Shown one piece after another: positions 1-7,269 of a stretch of 13,691 nucleotides of DNA; the first letter of the stretch is position 1, and the number at the start of each line of letters is the position of its first letter. The stretch comes from Thermoanaerobaculaceae bacterium (GTDB taxonomy: Bacteria > Acidobacteriota > UBA4820): NCBI GenBank assembly GCA_012798145.1, contig JAAZNT010000325.1, forward strand, positions 1 through 13,691, in the 5' to 3' direction. Made by a program: the position numbers and the translations under genes. The notes under the pieces are model-generated. The model saw only the letters and a list, made by a program, of their open reading frames with translations. It did no database searches and was not told the origin of the DNA.

Positions 1-130
1 TCCAGACGCCGATGGGCAAAATGCAAGGAAGATGAGGGGCTGCACCGGAGGCGACCTTTCGGTCGTTGAGGATGCCAAGCCCCGAAATCTGACGCAGCAG
101 TTTGTCCGTTGCCGTCGGCGCATAATTGAG
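1..130. other. GC-rich segment of unknown nature
   Basis: Bases 1-120 are about 61% G+C by my count (73 of 120), far above the neighbouring genes. Pairing potential is visible: CGCCGA at 7-12 with TCGGCG at 115-120, GGGGCT at 36-41 with AGCCCC at 78-83, and the tight hairpin CGACC/GGTCG at 52-56 and 61-65 with a TTTC loop. Open frames exist on both strands, including a minus-strand frame open from about base 151 to the left edge with no good start codon. Several frames being open at once is typical of GC-rich non-coding sequence. I looked for RNase P, SRP, tmRNA and tRNA signatures and did not find them. It could be part of a structured RNA, the edge of a dispersed intergenic repeat, or the start of a gene that leaves the window. 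Confidence 0.3.
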
Positions 131-156
131 TGATGATGAGGATTGGACAAGTTAGA

Positions 157-284
157 GCAAATGGCTTCCGAAAAGACGAAGTCTTTGCGGATGACAAAAG
201 AGAAGTCTTGAAAAGCGCTTGCGCTTTTAAAAGACTTTGATTTTTGTCAACAAAAAAACGCAAAGCGTTTTTTGAGCCATTTGC
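157..284. repeat. Branched palindromic element (closing stem plus three hairpins)
   Basis: A perfect 10-base stem, GCAAATGGCT at 157-166 with AGCCATTTGC at 275-284, encloses three adjacent hairpins. The first is 168-190: CCG/CGG, one A/G mismatch, AAAGAC/GTCTTT, GAA loop. The second is 192-249, in three layers: TGACAAAA/TTTTGTCA, AAGTCTT/AAGACTT, AAAAGCGC/GCGCTTTT with a TT loop. The third is 253-273: AAAAAACGC/GCGTTTTTT with an AAA loop. Gaps between arms are one to three bases, giving a four-way junction on paper from either strand. It lies downstream of secA; the third hairpin read on the minus strand ends in a T run and could help end the secA transcript. It may be a miniature mobile or REP-like repeat, or a structured RNA. 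The pairing is directly visible; the role is not. Confidence 0.6.
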
Positions 285-309
285 GGAGTTGGGTTGAGAG
301 GAAACCTCA

Positions 310-357
310 CCCCTTGATTTAGAATCAATGTCGGATTTTGGAATAGATTCTGGGGGG
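310..357. repeat. Inverted repeat downstream of secA
   Basis: AGAATC at 321-326 pairs with GATTCT at 346-351. CCCC at 310-313 can pair with the G run at 352-357, leaving a seven-base bulge on one side. A competing perfect hairpin, TTGATT/AATCAA at 314-319 and 323-328 with a TAG loop, uses some of the same bases. No T run follows on the minus strand, so it is not a textbook terminator for secA, although it is in the right place. The rest of 285-402 shows nothing else I recognise. Confidence 0.3.
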
Positions 358-402
358 TTGGTTAATAGAGTTTTACCTTGATTTGAAATAACGCAACAAA
401 AA

Positions 403-3060
403 TTACTTGCCGCAGCATTTTTTGTATTTTTTCCCTGAGCCGCAGGGACAAGGGTCGTTTCTTCCCACTTTTCTTTCTTTGTTGACGACAGTTGACCCTT
501 TTCTTTCCTCGCCCTTTTCGGGGGCAGAGTAACTAAACTGGCGCTCTTTTCTTTCCACTTTCTTTTCCTCTTTTTGAACTTGCGGCTCTAAAAGCATAAG
601 GTATCTGACTATCTCCTCTTCAATCCTGTCAAGCATTGATTCAAAAGCATAATAGGCTTCTTTTTTATATTCAACGAGGGGATCTCTCTGCCCGTAAGCT
701 CGTAGCCCGATTCCCTCTTTCAAATGGTCCATAGTAAGGAGATGGTCTTTCCATTGGTTGTCTATAACCTGAAGCATAACCAATTTTTCATATTCTCTCA
801 TTATTTCAGGAGTGATGCGCGACTCTTTTTCCTTGTATTTTTGCTCAATTTTTTCTTTTACTTTGTTTTCAAAACTTTCAGCGGTGGCTTTTTCAAGTTC
901 CTTCATTATTAAGTCGTAATCGATGCCGAAAAAGTGTCTCAGCGAGGTTCTGAGAGAATCTTCTTTCCACCCTTCTCTGGGAGCAGTAGGGGGAACATTT
1001 TCCTCGAGTAGCCAGAGCAAAATATTTTCTGCGCTTTCCATCAAATACTCTCTCAAGTTTTCGCCAGAAAGTATTTTGCGACGCAGAGAGTAAATTGTCT
1101 CTCTCTGCTTGTTCATAACATCGTCATAGTCAAGAAGGTGTTTTCTTATTTCAAAGTTTCTGGCTTCAACAGATTTCTGCGCCCTTTCTATTGACTTTGA
1201 AACAAAAGGATGTGCTATAGGAACTCCCTCTTCCATCCCGACTCTTCCCATCATCTGTTTTAGTCGGTCGCCTCCAAAAAGCCTCATCAAATCGTCTTCA
1301 AGGGACAGATAAAATCTTGATGAGCCGGGGTCCCCCTGTCTTCCAGCCCTTCCTCTCAACTGGTTGTCTATTCTTCTTGATTCGTGTCTCTCCGTTCCAA
1401 GAATAAAAAGTCCGCCGAGAGAAACCACTTCGCTGTGCTCTTTTTCGTATATCTCTTTAAAAACGGCGAGTTGCTTTGAATACTCTTCCGGTTGAGTTTC
1501 AGGATTTGCTTTCGTTTTAGCAAGTCCTTCGGGGTTGCCTCCGAGAAGAATGTCAGTTCCTCTTCCCGCCATATTGGTGGCAATTGTCACAGCGCCTTTT
1601 CTTCCTGCTTGAGCCACTATCTCAGCCTCTTTTGCGTGGTATTTTGCGTTAAGCACAACATGCGGTATTCCCCTTCTTTTAAGAAGAGAACTCATCTTTT
1701 CGCTTTTCTCGATTGAGACCGTTCCGACAAGCACCGGCTGCCCTTTTTTATGAAGAGATTCTATTTCTTCTGCGGCGGCTTCCCACTTTTCTTCTTCCGT
1801 CCTGTAAACAACATCAGGGTGGTCAATTCTTATCATCGGCTTGTGAGTAGGTATCACAACAACATCAAGTTTGTAAATTTTGTCAAATTCAGCCGCTTCT
1901 GTGTCTGCTGTTCCTGTCATACCAGCGAGTTTCTTGTAGAGCCTGAAGTAGTTTTGAAAAGTTATTGTTGCAAGCGTCTGGTTTTCCTGCTGGATTTTCA
2001 CGCCTTCTTTCGCTTCAATCGCCTGATGAAGTCCGTCAGACCATCTTCTTCCGGGCATAACTCTTCCCGTGAACTCATCAACAATCAAAACCTCTCCATC
2101 CTGAACCATATAGTCAACATCTTTATGGTAGAGTTTGTGAGCCACAAGCGCTTGATGAAGGCAGTGAAGTATTTCAATGTTAGCAGGGTCGTAAAGGTTT
2201 TCAAGGTTGAGAAGTTTTTCGCATTTTGCAACACCCTCTTCGGTAAGTGTCGCTGTTTTTTGTTTTTCGTCAACATTGTAATCTTTTTCGTTTTGAAGAA
2301 GTGGAATGATGGTATTTGCTGTATAATATTTATCAATTCTTTCTTCTGATGGTCCTGAAATAATTAAAGGGGTTCTTGCTTCGTCTATCAAAATTGAATC
2401 AACTTCGTCAACAAGAGCAAAATAGTGCCCTCTTTGAACCATATCCTCTATTCTGTATTTCATATTGTCTCTTAAATAATCAAACCCGAATTCGTTGTTC
2501 TGTCCATAAGTAACATCGCAGTTGTATTCCCTCTGCCTCTCTTCGTTGTCCATATTCTGCTGAATGCACCCAACCGAAAGTCCCAAGAACCTGTAAACCT
2601 TTCCCATCCACTCTGCGTCTCTTTTGGCAAGGTAATCGTTGACTGTGACAACATGAACGCCTTTGCCCAAAAGCGCATTGAGATAAACCGGCATAGTTGC
2701 GACAAGGGTTTTTCCCTCTCCTGTTTTCATTTCCGCTATTTTTCCCTGATGAAGAACAATTCCGCCTATTACCTGAACATCGTAAGGTCTTAACCCTATC
2801 GCCCTCAATGCTGCCTCCCTTGCAACTGCAAACGCTTCGGGAAGAATGACATCAAGCGCCTGATTTTCCTCAAAGCCCTCTTCAATCATCTTTGCGATTC
2901 TTGATTTAAACTCTGCTGTTTTTCCTTTGAGCTCCAAATCTGAAAGCTTCCTCATTTGAGGCTCATACTTGTTGACTTCGTAAACAAGCGGCTGGATTGC
3001 TTTTATGTCTTTTTCATATTTTGTTCCAAATATTGTTGTTAAAATCTTGTTTAAAACCAT
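403..3060 (-). CDS. secA: Protein translocase subunit SecA
   Basis: SecA is the ATPase motor that drives preproteins through the SecYEG channel in the inner membrane. The product is 885 residues, a normal SecA length. Visible landmarks: Walker A (MKTGEGKT, about 111-118), Walker B region with DEVDS and DEART (about 218-230), the preprotein cross-linking region after it, GTADTEAAEF near 385, MAGRGTDILLGGN near 497-509, and the arginine-rich ATPase motif ending RGRAGRQGDPGSSRF at about 569-583. The C-terminal SEC-C zinc motif CPCGSG...KKCC (Cys 871, 873, 882, 883) is intact; this tail binds zinc and, in proteobacteria, SecB. A TTG at 3061-3063 directly precedes the ATG, but the AAGGAG element is only two or three bases from the TTG and well spaced from the ATG, so I start at 3060. 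The oxidoreductase gene lies upstream on the same strand with an intrinsic terminator between. Confidence 0.98.
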   Translation of the reverse strand: MVLNKILTTIFGTKYEKDIKAIQPLVYEVNKYEPQMRKLSDLELKGKTAEFKSRIAKMIEEGFEENQALDVILPEAFAVAREAALRAIGLRPYDVQVIGGIVLHQGKIAEMKTGEGKTLVATMPVYLNALLGKGVHVVTVNDYLAKRDAEWMGKVYRFLGLSVGCIQQNMDNEERQREYNCDVTYGQNNEFGFDYLRDNMKYRIEDMVQRGHYFALVDEVDSILIDEARTPLIISGPSEERIDKYYTANTIIPLLQNEKDYNVDEKQKTATLTEEGVAKCEKLLNLENLYDPANIEILHCLHQALVAHKLYHKDVDYMVQDGEVLIVDEFTGRVMPGRRWSDGLHQAIEAKEGVKIQQENQTLATITFQNYFRLYKKLAGMTGTADTEAAEFDKIYKLDVVVIPTHKPMIRIDHPDVVYRTEEEKWEAAAEEIESLHKKGQPVLVGTVSIEKSEKMSSLLKRRGIPHVVLNAKYHAKEAEIVAQAGRKGAVTIATNMAGRGTDILLGGNPEGLAKTKANPETQPEEYSKQLAVFKEIYEKEHSEVVSLGGLFILGTERHESRRIDNQLRGRAGRQGDPGSSRFYLSLEDDLMRLFGGDRLKQMMGRVGMEEGVPIAHPFVSKSIERAQKSVEARNFEIRKHLLDYDDVMNKQRETIYSLRRKILSGENLREYLMESAENILLWLLEENVPPTAPREGWKEDSLRTSLRHFFGIDYDLIMKELEKATAESFENKVKEKIEQKYKEKESRITPEIMREYEKLVMLQVIDNQWKDHLLTMDHLKEGIGLRAYGQRDPLVEYKKEAYYAFESMLDRIEEEIVRYLMLLEPQVQKEEKKVERKERQFSYSAPEKGEERKGSTVVNKERKVGRNDPCPCGSGKKYKKCCGK

Positions 3061-3084
3061 CAATGCTCCTTCAGTTTGAAAAAG

Positions 3085-3119
3085 AAAAAACCGCCCGCTT
3101 ACTTGATTTCAGCTGGCGG
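3085..3119 (-). terminator. Intrinsic terminator after the oxidoreductase gene
   Basis: Read on the minus strand, CCGCC and GGCGG form a five-base stem, extended after one A/G mismatch by GCT/AGC, with an 11-base loop, and six T residues follow immediately (plus-strand A run 3085-3090). This is a good rho-independent terminator, about 30 bases beyond the oxidoreductase stop codon. It ends only about 12 bases before the secA ribosome binding site, which leaves no ordinary promoter space after it. Confidence 0.8.
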
Positions 3120-3148
3120 CAAAAATCTGTGCTCATAATCGCCAGCGT

Positions 3149-6100
3149 CTACTCCTTTGCTGGCTCGCTTCCAGACACTGCGGCTAACTGGTTGTAAACC
3201 TGCCATGCCCTTTGAATGTATTGGTCTCCCATCTGCATATACTTTTCAACGAGCTCCGGCTTTGTCTTTTCAAGCATCCTGAACCTTGTCTCTTTCATCG
3301 CAAAATCTTTGTATGAAATCTTTGGCGGCTTTGAATCAAGTTTCAGAGGATTTTTGCCCTCTTTAATTAAGTCAGGGTTGTATCTGTAAAGGGGCCACAA
3401 ACCGCATTCAACAGCAAGCTTCTGGTGCTCCATCCCTTTCATCATATCTATTCCGTGAGCAATGCAGTGACTATAAGCGATTATAATGGAAGGACCATCA
3501 TAGTTCTCCGCCTCGACAAAAGCCTTGACCGTCTGGTTGTCGTTCGCTCCTAAAGCAACTTGAGCGACATAAACGGAGCCATAAGCAATAGCCATCAAGC
3601 CAATGTCCTTTCTTGGAGTCGGCTTTCCAGACATTGCAAATTTTGCAACGCCGCCGAGGGGAGTCGCTTTCGAACACTGCCCACCGGTGTTTGAATAAAC
3701 GCCAGTGTCAAGAACGAGAAGATTTACATTCCTCATTGAAGCGAGAACATGGTCAAGCCCACCATAGCCTATGTCATAAGCCCATCCATCTCCACCGACA
3801 ATCCACACGCTTTTTCTGATTAAACTATCCGCCAAAGATGAAAGCATTTTCGCTTCGTCGGAGTTAATCCCTTTCAGTTTGTTTTTAAGTTCGCCTACAA
3901 GTTTTCTCTGCAGTGCGATTTCAGGGTCGCTTTTTTGCGGATTTGCTATCAACTCATCAACAAGTTTTTCTCCAATTTGAGATGACATTTTTTTCATCAG
4001 TTCAACTGCAAACTCTCTCTGCTTGTCTATTGCAAGTCTGAATCCAAGCCCGAATTCGGCGTTGTCTTCAAAGAGAGAATTTGACCAAGCGGGACCTTTC
4101 CCCTCTTTATTCTTTGCCCAAGGAGTGGTTGGAAGGTTTCCGCCGTAAATTGATGAACACCCCGTAGCGTTTGCGACGATAGCCCTGTCGCCAAAAAGCT
4201 GGCTCATAAGTTTAAGATAAGGAGTTTCTCCGCAACCAGCGCAAGCGCCTGAATATTCAAACAGCGGCATAAGGAATTGAGAGCCTTTTACGGTGTCAAC
4301 CTTAATTTTTGAAACATCAACTTCAGGAAGTTCCAAGAAGAAGTTGTAATTTTCCCTTTCTGGAATTCTTAAAGGAATTTGATCCGCCATATTGAGCGCT
4401 TTTTTGCTCGGGTCTGTTTTGTCTTTTGATGGGCAGACAAAGACGCAGGCGCCGCAACCTGTACAGTCTTCAGGGGCAATCTGAATGGTGTATTTCATCC
4501 CTTTAAATTCAACGCCTTTATAGTCGGTTGATTTAAATGTAGCGGGCGCTTTTGCAAGAAGCGAGCCGTCGTATGCCTTTATTCTTATTGCTGCATGCGG
4601 GCAAACAATGGCACATTTTCCGCACTGAATACAAAGAGCCGGCTCCCAGACCGGAATTTCAAGAGCAATATTCCTCTTTTCCCATTTTGCCGTATCAGTC
4701 GGGAATGTCCCATCTGGAGAAAACGCCGACACAGGAAGGCAATCGCCCTCGCCGGCAATAATTTTCGCAAGGACATTTTTCACATAATCCGGAGCTTCAG
4801 GCGAAACTGGGGGAGGAATTTCAATAGTGCTTGTTGCCTTATTGGGATAATCAACTTTGTAAAGATTTGCCAATGTCTTGTCGACCGCCTCAAAGTTTTT
4901 CTTAACTACATCTTCTCCCTTTCTTCCATAAGTTTTTTCAATTGATTTTTTGATCGCTTTTATAGCTTCATCTTTTGGAAGAACTCCTGAAATGGCAAAA
5001 AAGCAGGTTTGCATAATGGTGTTGACTCTGCTTCCCATCCCCGCTTCTTTTGCCACTTTGTAACCGTCAATAACATAAAATTGAAGTTTTTTGTCTATAA
5101 TCTGTTGTTGCACTTTCCTTGGAAGTTTATCCCAGATTTCATCCTTTGAATAAGGGCTGTTCAAAAGGAAAACAGCGCTTTCTTTGGCATACTTTAGCAT
5201 ATCGTATTTTTCGAGAAAAACGAATTGATGGCAGGCGACAAAATTTGCGGAATCAATGAGATATATCGATTTAATCGGCCTTGGCCCAAACCTCAAATGA
5301 GAAATTGTCACCGCACCCGCTTTCTTAGAGTCGTAAACAAAGTATCCCTGTGCGTAATTGGTTGTCTCTTCTCCGATGATTTTGATTGAATTTTTGTTCG
5401 CTCCGACAGTTCCGTCCGAACCCAAGCCATAGAAAACGCATCTGACAACATCATCTTTTTCGATAACGAAAGCCGGGGCGTAATTTAAACTGCTTTTTGA
5501 GACATCGTCATTAATTCCAACTGTAAAATGGTTTTTGGGCTCTTTCTTTTCCAATTCATCAAAGACGGCTTTGACCATAGCGGGAGTAAATTCTTTTGAT
5601 GATAAGCCGTATCTTCCTCCGATAATTTTCGGAAATGCAAAAGGAAGTTTCCCTACAACCATCGTTTCGCTCAAAGCAGAAACGACATCTTTATAAAGAG
5701 GCTCGCCAGCCGCCCCCGGCTCCTTTGTTCTGTCAAGAACGGCTATTGCTTTTACTGACTTTGGAAGCGACTCAATGAAGAATTTCACAGAAAAAGGTCT
5801 GTAAAGGCGAACTTTTACTATGCCTACTTTTGCCCCTTTTTCGTTCAGATAATCAACGGTTTCAGAAGCGGTTTCGCATCCCGAACCCATCAAAATTATT
5901 ATTCTTTCCGCGTCTTTGTCGCCATAGTATTCAAAAGGCCTGTATTTTCTTCCCACAATTTTTTCAAACTTTTCCATCGCCTCAAGCATTATTTGAGGAA
6001 ACTTGTCATAATAGGGGTTGTTTGTTTCTCTTGCTTGAAAGAAAACATCCGGATTTTGAGCCGTCCCTCTCAAGATTGGTTTTTCAGGGTTTAAAGCCCT

Positions 6101-6715
6101 CTGTCTATGTTCTCTTACAAGGTCGTCATCTATCATCGCTTTCATATCTTCAATTAAGAGCTGTTCAATTTTTTGAACTTCGTGTGATGTTCTGAACCCG
6201 TCAAAGAAGTGAACAACTGGAACTCTTCCTTTTAAAGTAGCCGCCTGAGCAATAAGGGCAAAGTCCATAGCTTCCTGCACAGAAGCCGAAGAAAGCAAAC
6301 CCCATCCTGTCTGCCTTGTAGCCATAACATCGCTGTGGTCTCCGAATATTGATAGAGCGTGGGTAGCAACCGTTCTTGCAGAAACATGAAAAACAGTTGA
6401 TGTTAACTCACCCGCAATTTTGAACATATTTGGGATCATAAGAAGAAGCCCCTGAGACGCGGTGAAGGTTGTAGTCAAAGCCCCAGTCTGAAGAGAACCG
6501 TGAACCGCTCCTGATGCTCCTCCTTCGCTCTGCATTTCAATTACTGAAGGCACTGTTCCCCAGATGTTTTTCTTTCCTTGAGAAGCCCATTCGTCAGCCC
6601 ATTCTCCCATATTCGAGGAAGGGGTGATTGGATAAATGGCGCAAACCTCATTGCAATTGTATGCCGTATAGGCAGTTGCTTCGTTTCCATCAATCGTAAC
6701 TTTCTTTCTTTCCAT
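3149..6715 (-). CDS. nifJ: Pyruvate:ferredoxin (flavodoxin) oxidoreductase, single-chain
   Basis: This cytoplasmic enzyme oxidises pyruvate with CoA to acetyl-CoA and CO2, passing electrons to ferredoxin or flavodoxin; it is typical of anaerobes. All domains are fused in 1188 residues. The N-terminal pyrimidine-binding domain carries YPITPSS (28-34), with Thr31, Glu64 and Arg114 matching known active-site residues. A two-[4Fe-4S] ferredoxin domain has Cys 695/698/701/705 and 751/754/757/761. The thiamine diphosphate domain has GDGWAYDIG (975-983) and YSNTGGQ with Asn1009. The proximal cluster ligands would be Cys825, 828, 853 and 1084, with spacing as I recall it from the Desulfovibrio africanus enzyme. 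The chain ends soon after 1175 and seems to lack the roughly 60-residue C-terminal extension linked to oxygen tolerance there. ATG at 6713-6715 follows AAGGAG at a 7-base spacing. Expressed from its own promoter and leader. Confidence 0.98.
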   Translation of the reverse strand: MERKKVTIDGNEATAYTAYNCNEVCAIYPITPSSNMGEWADEWASQGKKNIWGTVPSVIEMQSEGGASGAVHGSLQTGALTTTFTASQGLLLMIPNMFKIAGELTSTVFHVSARTVATHALSIFGDHSDVMATRQTGWGLLSSASVQEAMDFALIAQAATLKGRVPVVHFFDGFRTSHEVQKIEQLLIEDMKAMIDDDLVREHRQRALNPEKPILRGTAQNPDVFFQARETNNPYYDKFPQIMLEAMEKFEKIVGRKYRPFEYYGDKDAERIIILMGSGCETASETVDYLNEKGAKVGIVKVRLYRPFSVKFFIESLPKSVKAIAVLDRTKEPGAAGEPLYKDVVSALSETMVVGKLPFAFPKIIGGRYGLSSKEFTPAMVKAVFDELEKKEPKNHFTVGINDDVSKSSLNYAPAFVIEKDDVVRCVFYGLGSDGTVGANKNSIKIIGEETTNYAQGYFVYDSKKAGAVTISHLRFGPRPIKSIYLIDSANFVACHQFVFLEKYDMLKYAKESAVFLLNSPYSKDEIWDKLPRKVQQQIIDKKLQFYVIDGYKVAKEAGMGSRVNTIMQTCFFAISGVLPKDEAIKAIKKSIEKTYGRKGEDVVKKNFEAVDKTLANLYKVDYPNKATSTIEIPPPVSPEAPDYVKNVLAKIIAGEGDCLPVSAFSPDGTFPTDTAKWEKRNIALEIPVWEPALCIQCGKCAIVCPHAAIRIKAYDGSLLAKAPATFKSTDYKGVEFKGMKYTIQIAPEDCTGCGACVFVCPSKDKTDPSKKALNMADQIPLRIPERENYNFFLELPEVDVSKIKVDTVKGSQFLMPLFEYSGACAGCGETPYLKLMSQLFGDRAIVANATGCSSIYGGNLPTTPWAKNKEGKGPAWSNSLFEDNAEFGLGFRLAIDKQREFAVELMKKMSSQIGEKLVDELIANPQKSDPEIALQRKLVGELKNKLKGINSDEAKMLSSLADSLIRKSVWIVGGDGWAYDIGYGGLDHVLASMRNVNLLVLDTGVYSNTGGQCSKATPLGGVAKFAMSGKPTPRKDIGLMAIAYGSVYVAQVALGANDNQTVKAFVEAENYDGPSIIIAYSHCIAHGIDMMKGMEHQKLAVECGLWPLYRYNPDLIKEGKNPLKLDSKPPKISYKDFAMKETRFRMLEKTKPELVEKYMQMGDQYIQRAWQVYNQLAAVSGSEPAKE

Positions 6716-6736
6716 CTTTTTGCTCCTTTTCTTTTA

Positions 6737-6774
6737 AAGGGTTTCAGGAAGGGTCTGCCTTGGTGAAATCCCTT
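6737..6774 (-). promoter_or_regulatory. Nested stem-loop in the oxidoreductase leader
   Basis: AAGGG (6737-6741) and TTTCA (6742-6746) pair with CCCTT (6770-6774) and TGAAA (6764-6768), with one bulged base at 6769. After a symmetric two-base internal loop, AAGG (6749-6752) pairs with CCTT (6758-6761) around a five-base loop. The structure sits in the predicted 5' untranslated region, directly upstream of the ribosome binding site (about 6724-6729). It may affect translation or mRNA stability. It matches no riboswitch class I recognise. Confidence 0.5.
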
Positions 6775-6791
6775 GTTCGATCCCTTGTTCG
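6768..6791. repeat. Tandem duplicated 12-mer near the oxidoreductase transcript start
   Basis: ATCCCTTGTTCG occurs twice, end to end and without mismatch, at 6768-6779 and 6780-6791. The second copy also forms a six-base hairpin, TCCCTT at 6781-6786 with AAGGGA at 6793-6798, which overlaps the predicted start of transcription. The CCCTT of either copy could pair with AAGGG at 6737-6741 or 6793-6797, so alternative folds are possible. A pair of operator half-sites is an equally good reading. Confidence 0.5.
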
Positions 6792-6802
6792 TAAGGGAAA
6801 AA

Positions 6803-6811
6803 ATTATATCA
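6803..6811 (-). promoter_or_regulatory. Extended -10 promoter for the oxidoreductase gene
   Basis: On the minus strand TGATATAAT gives a perfect TATAAT preceded by TGn, an extended -10 element. The -35 region 16-18 bases upstream is T-rich and poor, which fits extended -10 promoters. The start of transcription would be near 6796, leaving a leader of about 80 bases. It is a sequence match only. Confidence 0.6.
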
Positions 6812-6931
6812 TAAATCATTTCAAAGAAAAACTCTTTTTTTAATCCAAGACCCGATATTGATTTAAGAAAGGATAAAAATTGGTTTTTCGGAAGTGGCTT
6901 GAAGAGAAAAAGTGCAAAAAACTCTAAGCCC

Positions 6932-6992
6932 AAGAAGCATTCACACCGCTTCTTAAAATATAATCAAAGGCTTTTCAATTAGTTCAGCCTTT
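6932..6992. repeat. Two tandem hairpins in the divergent region
   Basis: AAGAAGC at 6932-6938 pairs with GCTTCTT at 6948-6954 around nine bases. AAAGGCT at 6966-6972 pairs with AGCCTTT at 6986-6992 around thirteen bases. Neither is followed at once by a clear T run; on the minus strand a run of six T comes about ten bases after the first hairpin. They could end a small minus-strand transcript or mark regulator sites. Confidence 0.35.
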
Positions 6993-7102
6993 TCGTTGGA
7001 GGTTCAAAAATCTTTTTTGGCTTCTCTTTTTAACCAAACAAGAGAAAATTCCTTTTTAAAAACACAAGCCCCTTTGCACCCTTATCTTTTCTTTCATTTT
7101 TC

Positions 7103-7189
7103 TCAACTTATACGAAGAATCTCTTTTCTGTTAAAAATCTTTTTGTTGCAAGCCTCATTTGAAATTAAATCTTTGAAAACTTTTTTCAC
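7103..7189 (-). CDS. Possible 28-residue small protein
   Basis: A GTG at 7187-7189 is preceded, at a five-base gap, by an unusually complete Shine-Dalgarno sequence (AAAAGGAGGAG on the minus strand). It opens a 28-codon frame ending in TGA at 7103. The product would be Lys- and Ile-rich (MKKVFKDLISNEACNKKIF is its first part) with no recognisable domain or membrane segment. No convincing minus-strand promoter is visible, because the opposite strand here holds the surface-protein promoter. It may be a real small gene, the remnant of a longer one, or chance purine-rich sequence. Confidence 0.2.
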   Translation of the reverse strand: MKKVFKDLISNEACNKKIFNRKEILRIS

Positions 7190-7221
7190 TATCTCCTCCT
7201 TTTGAATTTTGGATTTGTGGC

Positions 7222-7251
7222 TTGACATTATTTTTTTTCTCAAAATATAAT
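7222..7251 (+). promoter_or_regulatory. Consensus sigma-70-type promoter of the surface-protein gene
   Basis: A perfect TTGACA (7222-7227) and a perfect TATAAT (7246-7251) are separated by 18 bases. Transcription would start near 7258, where GGAGG begins, so the 5' leader would be only about 12 bases. The TTG of the -35 box is in frame with the gene, but it is promoter sequence and not a start codon. Confidence 0.8.
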
Positions 7252-7269
7252 TGCTTTGGAGGAAATGAT

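Larger units (their letters stand above)
6812..7221. other. Divergent intergenic region
   Basis: About 400 bases between the oxidoreductase promoter and the promoter of the surface-protein gene. It is AT-rich with no credible long gene; a 69-codon plus-strand frame from a TTG at 6996 lacks a ribosome binding site and reads as low-complexity Phe/Leu/Ser sequence. It holds two perfect seven-base hairpins and one short minus-strand frame with a strong ribosome binding site, listed separately. Confidence 0.5.

Noticed and set aside
331..341. TCGGATTTTGG also found at 9439-9449
   Set aside because: An 11-base match of simple composition in a window of this size can arise by chance, and the flanks do not match.
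1..402. CRISPR array, tRNA or other standard RNA in the left intergenic region
   Set aside because: No regularly spaced repeats, no tRNA cloverleaf with T-arm consensus, and no RNase P, SRP or tmRNA signature was found by eye.
1750..2349. 199-codon plus-strand open frame inside secA
   Set aside because: It lies opposite secA, has Phe/Val/Cys-rich composition typical of the reverse of charged coding sequence, and shows no domain.
7222..7269. In-frame TTG start 16 codons upstream of the surface-protein ATG
   Set aside because: The TTG is the start of the -35 hexamer, lies upstream of the transcript start, and would spoil the signal peptide.
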